Positions 51,525-60,467 of a stretch of 64,000 nucleotides of DNA are shown here, in pieces. The notes below the pieces were generated by a model. The model ran no database searches. It saw only the letters and a program-made list of their open reading frames with translations, and was not told the origin of the DNA. Position 1 is the stretch's first letter. Every line of letters begins with the position of its first letter. This DNA comes from Cupriavidus pampae (GTDB taxonomy: Bacteria; Pseudomonadota; Gammaproteobacteria; Burkholderiales; Burkholderiaceae). The stretch is taken from the NCBI RefSeq assembly GCF_914271485.1, contig NZ_CAJZAG010000001.1:1-64000 (forward strand), given 5' to 3'. Position numbers and translations under genes: made by a program.

Positions 51525-53111
51525 ATGGCCGATCCCATCCTCCTTGCCAAGAACGCCGAGCACGAATTGGTGCTGCTGCCCGAGATGGGTAACCGGCATG
51601 GCCTCATCACCGGCGCCACCGGCACCGGCAAGACCGTCACCCTGCAGACCCTCGCCCAGGGATTCTCGCGCCTGGGCGTGCCGGTGTTTATGGCTGACGT
51701 CAAAGGTGACTTGACCGGCATTTCCCAGCCGGGTCAGCCCTCCGAGAAACTCAAGGCCCGGCTTGCCGAGCATGGCCTGCCCGAACCCGCATGGGGTGGG
51801 TGCCCGACCACGCTGTGGGATGTGTTCGGCGAAAAGGGCCATCCCGTGCGCGCCACGGTGTCCCATATGGGGCCGTTGCTGCTGTCGCGCATGCTCGAGC
51901 TCAACGACACCCAGCAGGGCGTGCTGAACCTCGTGTTCCGCATTGCCGATGCCAACGGCCTGCTGCTGCTTGATGCCAAGGATCTGCGCGCGATGCTGCA
52001 GTACGTCGGCGACAATGCGGCGCAGTTCACCACCGAGTACGGCAATATCTCGGCGGCGTCGATCGGCGCGATCCAGCGCGGACTGGTGGCGCTGGAGTCG
52101 CAGGGTGCCGACCAGTTCTTCGGGGAGCCGATGCTCAACCTCGAGGACTTCATCCAGACCGAGAAAGGGCAGGGGGTCATCAATATCCTGTCCGCGGACA
52201 AGCTGATGAACGCGCCGCGCCTGTACGCGACGTTCCTGCTGTGGATGCTGTCGGAACTGTTCGAAAAGATGCCCGAGGCGGGCGATCTCGACAAACCGAA
52301 GCTCGTGTTCTTCTTCGACGAGGCCCATCTGCTGTTCAATGACGCCCCCAAGGGCCTGCTCGACAAGATCGAGCAAGTGGTGCGGCTGGTGCGCTCGAAG
52401 GGTGTTGGCGTGTATTTCGTCACGCAGAATCCGCTTGATATTCCCGATACCGTGCTTGGCCAGCTCGGCAACCGCGTCCAGCATGCGCTGCGCGCGTTCA
52501 CGCCGCGCGACCAGAAGGCTGTCAAGGTAGCGGCGACGACCATGCGTGCCAATCCGAAGCTCTCGCTGGAGCAGGCCATTGGCGAGCTTGGTGTGGGCGA
52601 GGCGCTGGTGTCGTGCCTCGATGCCAAGGGCACGCCGGGTATTACCGAGCGAGCGTGGGTGCTGGCGCCGGGCAGCCGCATCGGTCCGATCAACGACGAG
52701 GAACGCAGGCAGTTGATTGCCACCTCGCTGGTGGCGGGGGCCTACGAACAGGCGATCGACCGCGAGTCCGCCTACGAGAAGCTGCGCGCCGGGGTAGCTA
52801 ACGGCGGCGGCAATGGAGGGCGTGGCAAGGCCGCTACGCCCGCGAAGGTGCCAACCGACGCGTCCGCGCCAGCGTCAACGGACGCTACCGGTGCAACAGG
52901 CGGCGGGGCGGGCGACAGTGCGGGCGGCTGGCTCGGCCAGGCCGGCGATATCTTCGGCACGCTGACGCGTGGCACCGGCAAGAGCGGTCGCGGCGATTCG
53001 ATCATCGAGTCGATGGCCAAGTCCGCGGCGCGCACGGTCGGCTCGCAGGTCGGCCGCGAATTGATTCGAGGCGTGCTCGGCAGCCTGCTGGGGTCTGGCC
53101 GCAAGAAATAG
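51525..53111 (+). CDS. HerA-like DUF853 ATPase (YjgR family)
   Basis: P-loop ATPase of the FtsK-HerA superfamily, 528 residues. Walker A is [14 protein letters not shown], Walker [14 protein letters not shown], sensor/arginine region [30 protein letters not shown]. The family (DUF853, E. coli YjgR) is widespread but its role is not settled; a DNA-translocating or membrane-protein-remodelling motor is plausible. After the ATPase comes a Gly/Ala/Thr-rich linker (about 425-475) and a conserved C-terminal helix pair ending [24 protein letters not shown]. The start at 51525 ([10 protein letters not shown]) is the usual one. It stands alone between a divergent yebC and a strong terminator. Confidence 0.9.
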   Translation: MADPILLAKNAEHELVLLPEMGNRHGLITGATGTGKTVTLQTLAQGFSRLGVPVFMADVKGDLTGISQPGQPSEKLKARLAEHGLPEPAWGGCPTTLWDVFGEKGHPVRATVSHMGPLLLSRMLELNDTQQGVLNLVFRIADANGLLLLDAKDLRAMLQYVGDNAAQFTTEYGNISAASIGAIQRGLVALESQGADQFFGEPMLNLEDFIQTEKGQGVINILSADKLMNAPRLYATFLLWMLSELFEKMPEAGDLDKPKLVFFFDEAHLLFNDAPKGLLDKIEQVVRLVRSKGVGVYFVTQNPLDIPDTVLGQLGNRVQHALRAFTPRDQKAVKVAATTMRANPKLSLEQAIGELGVGEALVSCLDAKGTPGITERAWVLAPGSRIGPINDEERRQLIATSLVAGAYEQAIDRESAYEKLRAGVANGGGNGGRGKAATPAKVPTDASAPASTDATGATGGGAGDSAGGWLGQAGDIFGTLTRGTGKSGRGDSIIESMAKSAARTVGSQVGRELIRGVLGSLLGSGRKK

Positions 53112-53134
53112 CGCCACATTGCCTGCCGAATGAA

Positions 53135-53167
53135 ACAAGGGCCGCCTTTTGGGCGGCCCTTGTTTTT
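53135..53167 (+). terminator. Terminator of the HerA-like gene
   Basis: ACAAGGGCCGCC pairs with GGCGGCCCTTGT over 12 bases around TTTTG, followed by a run of T to 53167. Confidence 0.9.
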
Positions 53168-53446
53168 GCTGCAAGGAAAGTAGAGCACCGATGAAAATGC
53201 TCGTGAGAAAGCTTATTGATTTATTTGAATTTTAAAAATAAGCCAAACCTTATTTATGTGAAACAATGTTCAATATTTGCGTAAATACGTAGATAAGATG
53301 TTGATTTATAAGGATAAAAATAACTTGTGAGTGGCTTGTCAGGACGCAACATCGGCAATCAATGGCATTGAGCATATCAAATCGATGATTTCATAATTCA
53401 CTCGCTCGCAAGAATTGGCTTGCGAAAATATAAGAGAGTCGAATTT
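53168..53446 (+). promoter_or_regulatory. AT-rich leader and promoter region of the porin gene
   Basis: About 280 bases that are far more AT-rich than the rest of the window, with no gene. It contains TTATTTATG, TTGATTTATAAGGATAAAAAT and other A/T tracts suited to promoters and nucleoid-protein binding. A 7-bp inverted repeat TCGCAAG/CTTGCGA (53406-53425) lies just before the RBS AAGAGAG of the porin gene. I cannot assign one promoter with confidence. Confidence 0.5.
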
Positions 53447-54556
53447 ATGAACTTCAAGGTTCTGCCTATTGCTGCCGCAGTCATGCTTTCCACCTCGGCC
53501 TTTGCGCAATCGAGTGTCACGCTGTATGGCGTGCTCGATGTCGGCGTTCAGTATCGGACCGGTCTGCCGACCGCGGGCGGCAAGTCCTCGCTCGACATGA
53601 CGTCCGGTGGCATGGCGGGCAGCCGCTGGGGCCTGCGCGGTACCGAAGACCTCGGTGGCGGTCTCAAAGGGGTCTTCGTGCTCGAGAACGGGTTCAATCT
53701 CGATACCGGCACGTCCGCACAGAACAATCGCCTGTTCGGTCGCAAGGCATACGTCGGTCTGGCCGGAAACTGGGGGCAACTGACCCTGGGCCGTCACGAG
53801 ACCCCGGCCTTCGATTTTGCGCTGCAGTTCGACCCGATGGTCCTGGCCAACTACTCGCTGGCCACGCAGGATGGCGCGTTTGCGGGTCGTGCCGACAACT
53901 CGATCAAGTATTCGGCGAACTTCAGCGGTGTCACGGTCAACGCGCTGTACAGCTTCGGTGCAAACACGGGCGGTGGCGGCTGGGGCGAAGTGCCGGGCAA
54001 GGCGAAGCTTGGCGCGGAGTCGAGCCTTGGACTGGGCTATGCATCCGGTCCGTTCGCGGTGGGTGTGGTCGTGGATCAGATCAATGTCGGCGCGCCCAAC
54101 GGCACGGTTGCCCGCATTCCGAAGTCGGACGACATGAAGATCCGCCGCGCGGCATTGGCCGGCTCTTACGCCGTCGGGCCGGTCAAGATGTATGCGGGCT
54201 ATCGCTGGGCCAAGGCCTACAGCTTCGCCACGCTGCCGGGCACGGACGGCAAGAACTCGTCGAATCTGTACTGGCTGGGTCTCGGCTATCAGATCACGCC
54301 GGCGTTTGCGATGACGGGCGCGGCCTATTATCAGGATGTGCGCGGCTCGGGCGCCGATCCGTGGACCTTCGTGCTGTCCGCTGACTACGCGTTCTCCAAG
54401 CGGACCGATGCGTACTGGAACCTGAGCTATGCCATGAACCGGGAAGGGTCGAACATGGGCGTGGCCGCCACGGGTATCGGCGGCAGCGGCTATGGTACGG
54501 CTGCCATCGGCGCAAACCAGTTTGGTACGACCATCGGCCTGCGCCATAAGTTCTGA
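53447..54556 (+). CDS. Gram-negative general porin (Burkholderia OpcP/Omp38 type)
   Basis: Outer-membrane trimeric porin, 369 residues. The signal peptide is MNFKVLPIAAAVMLSTSAFA, and the mature start QSSVTLYGVLDVGVQY is the hallmark of betaproteobacterial porins. MAGSRWGLRGTEDLGGGLKGVFVLENGF and RLFGRKAYVGLAGNWGQLTLGRH follow. The C-terminal strand ends TTIGLRHKF with the terminal Phe needed by the BAM machine. AAGAGAG precedes the ATG. It has its own terminator and unusual AT-rich leader. Confidence 0.95.
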   Translation: MNFKVLPIAAAVMLSTSAFAQSSVTLYGVLDVGVQYRTGLPTAGGKSSLDMTSGGMAGSRWGLRGTEDLGGGLKGVFVLENGFNLDTGTSAQNNRLFGRKAYVGLAGNWGQLTLGRHETPAFDFALQFDPMVLANYSLATQDGAFAGRADNSIKYSANFSGVTVNALYSFGANTGGGGWGEVPGKAKLGAESSLGLGYASGPFAVGVVVDQINVGAPNGTVARIPKSDDMKIRRAALAGSYAVGPVKMYAGYRWAKAYSFATLPGTDGKNSSNLYWLGLGYQITPAFAMTGAAYYQDVRGSGADPWTFVLSADYAFSKRTDAYWNLSYAMNREGSNMGVAATGIGGSGYGTAAIGANQFGTTIGLRHKF

Positions 54557-54571
54557 CGCGGCACGCAGTAC

Positions 54572-54597
54572 GGGCGGGTGGGTGTGGCCACCCGCCC
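54572..54597 (+). terminator. Hairpin between the porin gene and upp
   Basis: GGGCGGGTGG (54572-54581) pairs perfectly with CCACCCGCCC (54588-54597) around GTGTGG. It separates two convergent genes. Only a short ATT follows. Confidence 0.65.
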
Positions 54598-54603
54598 ATT
54601 AAC

Positions 54604-55254
54604 TCAATTCTTGGTGCCGAACAACCGGTCGCCGGCGTCGCCGAGACCGGGCACGATGTACGCGTTCGCATCCAGATGGCTGTCCAGCGAGGCCACGAAC
54701 AGCTTCACGCCCGGATGGGCTTTCTGGAACACCTCCACGCCTTCCGGCGCGGCGACCAGCGCCACGAACGTAATGGATTCATCCTTCACGCCGCGCTTCT
54801 TGAGCACGTCCACCGCATATGCGGCCGAGTAGCCGGTGGCGACCATCGGATCGCACAGGATAAAGCTGCGGTCCTCGAGGTCTGGCAGGCGCACCAGATA
54901 TTCCACCGGGCGATGCTGATCGTCACGATATACGCCGATATGGCCGATACGGGCCGATGGAATCAGCTCGACGAGGCCATCGCTCATGCCCACGCCCGCG
55001 CGCAGCACAGGCACGATCGTGAGCTTCTTGCCGGCGATGACCGGTGCTTCCAGTGGTGTCAGCGGCGTTTCGATATGACGCGTGGTCAGCGGCAGGTTAC
55101 GCGTGATCTCGTAGCCCATCAGCAGCGTGATCTCGCGCAGCAGCTCGCGGAACGTGCGCGTGGACGTTTCCTTGTCGCGCATGTGTGAGAGCTTGTGCTG
55201 AATCAGCGGGTGGTCGAGGATGAACAGATTGGGGAAGCGCGGATCGTGTGTCAT
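54604..55254 (-). CDS. upp: Uracil phosphoribosyltransferase
   Basis: Pyrimidine salvage enzyme forming UMP from uracil and PRPP. The start at 55254 gives [27 protein letters not shown] and 216 residues, the usual size. The PRPP-binding motif is [21 protein letters not shown], and the uracil site is the C-terminal [18 protein letters not shown] type (here [18 protein letters not shown]). Partner of the uracil permease encoded at 2077-3387. Confidence 0.96.
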   Translation of the reverse strand: MTHDPRFPNLFILDHPLIQHKLSHMRDKETSTRTFRELLREITLLMGYEITRNLPLTTRHIETPLTPLEAPVIAGKKLTIVPVLRAGVGMSDGLVELIPSARIGHIGVYRDDQHRPVEYLVRLPDLEDRSFILCDPMVATGYSAAYAVDVLKKRGVKDESITFVALVAAPEGVEVFQKAHPGVKLFVASLDSHLDANAYIVPGLGDAGDRLFGTKN

Positions 55255-55269
55255 GCGGCAGGCAGTCTG

Positions 55270-55290
55270 GAGCCCCCGGGCAGGGGGCTC
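55270..55290 (-). promoter_or_regulatory. Hairpin in the upp leader
   Basis: GAGCCCCC (55270-55277) and GGGGGCTC (55283-55290) form an 8-bp stem ending 16 bases before the upp start. It might influence translation or termination. No U tract follows in the upp direction. Confidence 0.45.
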
Positions 55291-55395
55291 GGCATAAGAG
55301 GAGCGGGCGCCGCGCGGCATGGCCGGCGCGGACCCGATGCAGCGCGATTGTAATGGCAATGCCCGCGGTCGGGTCGCAATGGCCTGATCGATGGC

Positions 55396-56421
55396 TCAGT
55401 CCACGGTGATGGCGGCGTCCTTCGCGACCTTGCCGAAACGGTCGTACTCGGTCTGCGTCAGCGTCTGCAGTTCCGCCGCGCTCGATCCCTTCGGATTGAA
55501 GCCGGCCTGGGTCAACTTGTCGCGCACGTCCGGCCGGGCCAGCGCTTCCACGAACGCGGCGTTGAGCGCCTGCACCACGGGTGCCGGCAGATTGGCCGGA
55601 CCATAGACCCCGAACCACGGCTCCACCGAGTAACCGGCGAGGCCTGCCTCGGCCAGCGTCGGCACGTTCGGCAGCGACGGCGAACGCGTCTTGCCGGCCA
55701 CCGCCAGCGCGCGCAGCTTGCCGGCCTGGATATGCGGCAGCGACGCCGGCAGGTTGTCGAACATCACCTGCAGGTGGCCGCCCAGCATGTCGTTGATGGC
55801 CGGGCTGCTGCCCTTGTACGGCACATGCACGAGCCCCGCCTGCGTCATCTGCGAGAACATCGCGCCGGCCAGATGCATCGAGGTGCCGGTGCCCGCGGTC
55901 GCATACGTCAGGCCCGGATGTGCCTTGGCATAGGCAATCAGCTCGGGCACCGTTTTCACGGGCAGGCTCTCGCTGACCTCCAGCACGATCGTCGAGGTGC
56001 CCAGCAGGCTGATCGCCGTGAAGTCCTTGCGCGGATCGAACGGGACGTGCTTGTAGATATGCGGATTGAGCGCATTGGTCGAGATCGCGCCAAAGCCGAT
56101 CGTGTAGCCATCGGGCGCGGCCTTGGACACGGCGTCCATGCCGATATTGCCGCCCGCGCCGGGGCGGTTCTCGATCACCACCGGCTGGCCCAGCTTCTCG
56201 GCCACGCGCTGGCCGACCGTGCGCGCGACGAGGTCGGTAGTGCCACCGGCGGCGTAGGGCACGACGAAGCGGATCGGCTTGGACGGGTAGGCCTCGGCGG
56301 CGTGGCCCGCGCGCGGCAAGCCGAGGGCGAGCGTGACGGGCAGGGCGAGGACCAGCGCTGACTGCATCAGCGCGCGGCGCGCGCGCGACGGGTGATTGGT
56401 GGAAGGGCAGGCGAACGGCAT
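55396..56421 (-). CDS. Bug/TctC-family tripartite tricarboxylate transporter binding protein
   Basis: Periplasmic binding protein of the Bug family, hugely expanded in Burkholderiales. The 341 residues start at 56421, with GGAG 10 bases upstream. The signal peptide includes ALMQSALVLALPVTLALGLPRAGHAA. The mature start YPSKPIRFVVPYAAGGTTDLVAR is the family signature, with VVIENRPGAGGNIG following. No TctA/TctB membrane genes are adjacent, which is usual for orphan Bug proteins. The ligand (a carboxylate) is unknown. Confidence 0.92.
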   Translation of the reverse strand: MPFACPSTNHPSRARRALMQSALVLALPVTLALGLPRAGHAAEAYPSKPIRFVVPYAAGGTTDLVARTVGQRVAEKLGQPVVIENRPGAGGNIGMDAVSKAAPDGYTIGFGAISTNALNPHIYKHVPFDPRKDFTAISLLGTSTIVLEVSESLPVKTVPELIAYAKAHPGLTYATAGTGTSMHLAGAMFSQMTQAGLVHVPYKGSSPAINDMLGGHLQVMFDNLPASLPHIQAGKLRALAVAGKTRSPSLPNVPTLAEAGLAGYSVEPWFGVYGPANLPAPVVQALNAAFVEALARPDVRDKLTQAGFNPKGSSAAELQTLTQTEYDRFGKVAKDAAITVD

Positions 56422-56658
56422 GACTTGAATGTCTCCATGATGATTATCTTGGCGTCTGGTCCGCGCTTGTGACGCGGACCGCGCGCGAGCCATTGTAGGG
56501 GATCGACCGTGCGTCCGGAGTCGGTGCCTCCGTCGCCCTCCCGCACCCTCCTCGCCGTTGCGCCTTTTGACTTACAATCGGCGGGTTCCGGCGCACTCCG
56601 GCGTCCCCGCCAGCCGATCCGCATTGCCCGTCGCTTCCGTCATCGCCCCGTCGTCCCC

Positions 56659-57591
56659 GTGACCGCTTCCCAGAAGACCATTCCCCAATCCGCTCCGCAT
56701 GCCGCGGCCATCGCGCAGCGCTCCGGTCTGGCCATTGCCGCCGTCGGCGCCGTGCTGTTCTCCGCCAAGGCGATCGTCGCCAAGCTCATGTACCGCTACA
56801 ACGTGGATGCCGTCATGGTCATCACGTTGCGCATGCTGTTCGCGGTGCCGCTGTTCATGGCCATCGGCTGGTGGCAGGCGCGCAAGCTGCCGGCGCTGTC
56901 GTGGGCCGATCGCGGTCGCGTGGTCTTCCTCGGCTTTATCGGCTACTACCTGTCGAGCTTTCTCGATTTCATCGGTCTGCAGTACATCACCGCGGGGCTC
57001 GAGCGGCTGATCCTGTTCCTCACGCCCTCGTTCGTGCTGCTGGCCACGGCGTTCCTGTTCCGCCGCCCGATTCACGCACGGCAGTGGATCTCGCTGCTGC
57101 TGGCTTATGCGGGCATCCTGCTGGTGTTCGCGCATGACCTCGACGTCAGCGGCGCGCAGGTCTGGCTCGGTGGCGCGCTGGTGCTCGGCAGTGCGTTGTC
57201 GTATGGTGTGTATCTGATACTCAGCGGCGAGCTGGTAAAGCGCGTGGGCTCGCTGCGGCTCGTGGCGTATGCAATGTGCGTGTCCACCGCCTGCTGCGCG
57301 ATCCAGTACGTGGTACTGGGCCGGCCGCTGGCCGAGCTCGCGCAGCCGGCTCCGGTGCTGTGGCTGTCGGTCTTGAACGCGGTGTTCTGTACCGTGCTGC
57401 CCGTGTCGATGACGATGGTCGCGGTGGCGCGCATCGGCGCACCGCTGGCCTCGCAGGCCGGCATGATCGGCCCGGTGTCCACGCTCGCCCTGGCATTCTG
57501 GCTGCTCGGCGAGCCGGTCACCGGCGTACAGCTCGCGGGAAGTGCGCTCGTGCTTGGTGGCATGTATCTGCTGTCCGCGCGCAAGACCTGA
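56659..57591 (+). CDS. EamA/DMT-family transporter
   Basis: Ten-helix drug/metabolite transporter family member, about 310 residues, with two EamA repeats: first from SGLAIAAVGAVLFSAKAIVAKLMYRYNVDAVMVITLRMLF, second from GGALVLGSALSYGVYLILSGELVKRV. The C-terminus is LLGEPVTGVQLAGSALVLGGMYLLSARKT, typical of the family. The start is uncertain: the GTG at 56659 is chosen as it begins just before the conserved region; the frame is open back to 56509. A TACAAT (56573-56578) may be its -10. Substrate unknown. Confidence 0.83.
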   Translation: MTASQKTIPQSAPHAAAIAQRSGLAIAAVGAVLFSAKAIVAKLMYRYNVDAVMVITLRMLFAVPLFMAIGWWQARKLPALSWADRGRVVFLGFIGYYLSSFLDFIGLQYITAGLERLILFLTPSFVLLATAFLFRRPIHARQWISLLLAYAGILLVFAHDLDVSGAQVWLGGALVLGSALSYGVYLILSGELVKRVGSLRLVAYAMCVSTACCAIQYVVLGRPLAELAQPAPVLWLSVLNAVFCTVLPVSMTMVAVARIGAPLASQAGMIGPVSTLALAFWLLGEPVTGVQLAGSALVLGGMYLLSARKT

Positions 57592-57635
57592 TTTGCCCAC
57601 AACGCAACAACAAACACTCAACGGAGAGAGAAAAC

Positions 57636-58424
57636 ATGGATTTCGGATTGCGCGGTAAGCATGCGCTGGTGTGCGGCGCCAGCAAGGGACTCGGTTTCGG
57701 TTGCGCGGAAGCGCTGGCCGCTGAAGGCGTCGATGTGGTGATCGTCGCGCGCGGCGCGGAGGCACTCGAGAAGGCCGCGGCGGAACTGCGCGCGCGCTAT
57801 GGCCGCCGTGTGGTGGCCGTGGCGACCGATATCACCACGCCGGCAGGTCGCAAGCAGGCCCTGGATGCCGTGGCCAAGCTCGGCGACCTCGATATCCTCG
57901 TGAACAACGCGGGTGGCCCGCCCCCGGGCAACTTCCGCGACTGGGAGCGTGATGACTGGATCGCCGCGATCGACGCCAACATGCTGACGCCGATCGAGCT
58001 GATCAAGGCATCGATCGACGGCATGATCGCGCGCAAGTGGGGCCGTGTGATCAATATCACCAGCGGTGCCGTCAAGGCGCCGATCGACGTGCTGGGCCTG
58101 TCCAACGGCGCGCGCTCGGGCCTGACCGGTTTTGTGGCGGGCCTCGCGCGCGAAGTGGCGCAGCATGGTGTGACCGTCAACAACCTGCTGCCCGGCCCGT
58201 TCTACACCGACCGCCTGATCAAGAACATCGAGCTCGCCGCCACGAAGGCCGGCATCTCGGTGGAAGACGCCACGGCGCGTCGTGCCGCCGCCAACCCGAC
58301 GCGCCGTTTCGGCACCTCGGAAGAATTCGGCGCGGCGTGCGCGTTCCTGGCCAGCAAGCAGGCGGGCTTCATTACCGGCCAGAATCTGCTGCTCGACGGC
58401 GGTGCCTTCCCGGGCACGATGTGA
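57636..58424 (+). CDS. Atypical short-chain dehydrogenase/reductase
   Basis: SDR-fold protein, 262 residues, with an NAD(P) site [16 protein letters not shown] (GxxxGxG) and NNAG at residues 90-93. The catalytic Ser143 is present in [12 protein letters not shown]. Aligned to FabG, the usual Tyr and Lys of YxxxK are Ser156 and Arg160 (LSNGARSGL), so classical SDR catalysis should fail or be altered. This divergent subgroup is often annotated as 3-oxoacyl-ACP reductase, but the function is not established. GGAGAGAG is the RBS. The mgsA gene starts 1 base after its stop. Confidence 0.88.
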   Translation: MDFGLRGKHALVCGASKGLGFGCAEALAAEGVDVVIVARGAEALEKAAAELRARYGRRVVAVATDITTPAGRKQALDAVAKLGDLDILVNNAGGPPPGNFRDWERDDWIAAIDANMLTPIELIKASIDGMIARKWGRVINITSGAVKAPIDVLGLSNGARSGLTGFVAGLAREVAQHGVTVNNLLPGPFYTDRLIKNIELAATKAGISVEDATARRAAANPTRRFGTSEEFGAACAFLASKQAGFITGQNLLLDGGAFPGTM

Positions 58425-58425
58425 G

Positions 58426-58809
58426 ATGACGCGTCCCCGCATTGCGCTGATCGCGCACGATCACAAGAAGGACGACATCGTGGCGTTCGCGGGCCGGCAT
58501 CGCGAGTTTCTGTCGCAGTGCGAATTGCTGGCCACCGGAACGACCGGTGGCCGCATTGCCGACGAGATCGGGCTGACGGTCACGCGCATGCTGTCGGGGC
58601 CGTGGGGTGGGGATCTGCAGATTGGGGCGCAGTTGGCGGAAGGGCGCGTCAGCGCGGTGATCTTCCTGCGCGACCCGATGACGCCGCAACCGCACGAGCC
58701 GGACATCAACGCGCTGGTGCGCGCGTGCGACGTGCACAACGTGCCGTGCGCGACCAATCTGGCGACGGCGGAGCTGCTGATCGCGCAGCTCTCGCAGGAC
58801 AGTCATTGA
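58426..58809 (+). CDS. mgsA: Methylglyoxal synthase
   Basis: Converts dihydroxyacetone phosphate to methylglyoxal and phosphate, a glycolytic bypass under phosphate limitation. The 127 residues carry [18 protein letters not shown], the phosphate-binding GTTGGRI and the catalytic Asp63 in [14 protein letters not shown], then [15 protein letters not shown]. It directly follows the SDR gene (1-base gap) and so is probably co-transcribed with it. Confidence 0.94.
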   Translation: MTRPRIALIAHDHKKDDIVAFAGRHREFLSQCELLATGTTGGRIADEIGLTVTRMLSGPWGGDLQIGAQLAEGRVSAVIFLRDPMTPQPHEPDINALVRACDVHNVPCATNLATAELLIAQLSQDSH

Positions 58810-58816
58810 GGGGAAG

Positions 58817-58870
58817 CGGTCGACCGTGGTCGGCCGTGGCCTAGCGCGGTCTAACGCGGTCTGACCGTGG
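58817..58870. repeat. 10-bp imperfect tandem repeat after mgsA
   Basis: From about 58821 the sequence reads CGACCGTGGT, CGGCCGTGGC, CTAGCGCGGT, CTAACGCGGT, CTGACCGTGG, a period of 10 with at least five units. It fills the gap between mgsA and the convergent DUF1232 gene and enters the end of the latter. Confidence 0.6.
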
Positions 58871-59144
58871 TCGCGCCGGCGCGCAGCTGGGCCTGCCGCA
58901 TGATGTGAGGCGGCAGGCGCTTCAACATCAGATGCACCGCTAGCGGAATGAGTACGACGTCATCGACGATGCCTAGCCCGGCCACAAAGTCCGGAATCAG
59001 ATCGATCGGCGACACCGCATAGACCAGCAGCGCAATGGTGGCCGGACGCAGCCAGACCGGGGCGTCGGGGTGCCGCAGCGCAAACCACAGCATCCGTCCG
59101 TCGCGGCGGATCATGGTCCACAGGGCGGAAAAACGTTTCCACAT
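58851..59144 (-). CDS. YkvA-like DUF1232 membrane protein
   Basis: 97-residue protein starting at the ATG 59144 behind a very strong RBS (GAGGAGG). The DUF1232 core is LRPATIALLVYAVSPIDLIPDFVAGLGIVDDVVLIPLAVHLMLKRLP, where S-P-I-D-L-I-P-D-F is diagnostic. Function unknown. The last residues are encoded in the 10-bp repeat region. Confidence 0.87.
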   Translation of the reverse strand: MWKRFSALWTMIRRDGRMLWFALRHPDAPVWLRPATIALLVYAVSPIDLIPDFVAGLGIVDDVVLIPLAVHLMLKRLPPHIMRQAQLRAGATTVRPR

Positions 59145-59192
59145 CGTAGGGCCTCCTCGATCACAACGATCATAACGATCACAAGGCCGCGC

Positions 59193-59227
59193 AAAAAGAC
59201 ACGGCCCAGGCAATTAGCTTGGGCCGT
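59193..59227 (-). terminator. Terminator region after the BMP-family gene
   Basis: On the minus strand ACGGCCCA and TGGGCCGT pair over 8 bases across an 11-base loop, followed by GTCTTTTTG. It fits the end of the BMP transporter operon. Confidence 0.75.
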
Positions 59228-59257
59228 TCGTTCGTGCTTCAAGTTCCCTCGGTCGTT

Positions 59258-60397
59258 TTAGCCCGGAACGTTGCCTTCCACGCCTTCCACGTAGAACTTC
59301 ACGTTATGCAGGAAGTTGTCGTCGGCGGTCTGGCCCGCGGCAACCTGTTCCTTGCCCGTGTTGTCCTTGATCGGGCCCTTCCAGATCGGCGCCGAGCCAT
59401 CGACGATGCCCTTGCGGCGTTCTTCCACGAGCGCCTTGACGTCTTCCGGCACCACCGCGTTGAAGCTCTTGAGGTCGATCATGTTCTCCTTGAGGCCCCA
59501 CCAGATCGTGCTGTTTTTCCACTGGTTGTTCAGCACGTCGTCGACGACCTTGGTGTAGTACACGCCCCACGAGATGACCGACGCCGCCAGGTGGGCCTTC
59601 TCGCCGAACTTGCTCATGTCGCTGTCCCAGCCGAACGCGTAGACGCCTTTCTCCTGCGCGGTCTGCACCACGGCGGCGGAGTCGGTGTTCTGCATCAGCA
59701 TGTCCACGCCCTGACCAATCAGCGTGGTCGCGGCCTCGCGCTCCTTGCCCGGATCGAACCACTTGTTGACCCAGACCACCTTGACCGACGCCTGCGGGTT
59801 CACGCTGCGCGCGCCGAGCGCGAACGCGTCGATATTGCGGACCACTTCGGGGATGGGCACCGATGCCACCACGCCCATCTTGCCGCTCTTGCTCATCTTG
59901 CCCGCGACCACGCCGGCCAGATATGCGCCCTCATAGGTGCGCACGTCGTACTGCGCGAGGTTGTCGGCGGTCTTGAAGCCCGTGGCGTGCTCGAACTTCA
60001 CGTCCGGAAATTCCTTTGCCACCTTCAGCATCGATTCCTGATAGCCGAACGTGGTGCCGAAGATCAGCTTGTTGCCCTGGCTGGCCAGATCGCGGAACAC
60101 GCGCTCGGCGTCCGCGGCGGACTCGGGCACGTTCTCGACGTAAGAGGTCTTTACCTTGTCGCCGAACTTCGCTTCCACGGCCTTGCGACCGGCGTCGTGC
60201 GCATAGGTCCAGCCCGCGTCGCCGACCGGTCCGATGTAGACGAACGCGACCTTGAGCGGTTCGCCGGTGGCAGCGGCGGCCGGTGCTGAAGCCGCACCGG
60301 CGGCAGCGGGCGCGTCTTCCTTCTTGCCGCAACCGGCCAGCGCCAGCACGGTGGTGGCCGCGAGGGCCGCCAGGGTGGTCCTGCGTGTGATGTTCAT
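59258..60397 (-). CDS. BMP-family ABC transporter substrate-binding lipoprotein (probably nucleoside)
   Basis: Basic-membrane-protein/PnrA family lipoprotein, 379 residues from the ATG at 60397 (CAAGGAGAG upstream). The lipobox is LALAGC, followed by an Ala/Pro linker. The fold starts PLKVAFVYIGPVGDAGWTYAHDAGRKAVEAKFG, and GYQESMLKVAKEFPDVKFEHATGFKTADN and QNTDSAAVVQTAQEKGVYAFGWDSDM are typical. PnrA relatives bind purine nucleosides, so nucleoside or purine uptake is the best guess. Two permeases and an ATPase of the matching type are encoded upstream on the same strand; the order suggests transcription from the ATPase leftward. Confidence 0.92.
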   Translation of the reverse strand: MNITRRTTLAALAATTVLALAGCGKKEDAPAAAGAASAPAAAATGEPLKVAFVYIGPVGDAGWTYAHDAGRKAVEAKFGDKVKTSYVENVPESAADAERVFRDLASQGNKLIFGTTFGYQESMLKVAKEFPDVKFEHATGFKTADNLAQYDVRTYEGAYLAGVVAGKMSKSGKMGVVASVPIPEVVRNIDAFALGARSVNPQASVKVVWVNKWFDPGKEREAATTLIGQGVDMLMQNTDSAAVVQTAQEKGVYAFGWDSDMSKFGEKAHLAASVISWGVYYTKVVDDVLNNQWKNSTIWWGLKENMIDLKSFNAVVPEDVKALVEERRKGIVDGSAPIWKGPIKDNTGKEQVAAGQTADDNFLHNVKFYVEGVEGNVPG

Positions 60398-60467
60398 GAT
60401 CTCTCCTTGGTTGACCGTCTTCTTGGTGGAATGGGTAAAGCGTTTGCGTCGTTCTTCTATGGCAGGG

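Noticed and set aside
53168..53446. Insertion-sequence or phage remnant in the AT-rich region
   Set aside because: No terminal inverted repeats, no target duplications and no coding remnant were visible. AT-rich porin leaders are common.
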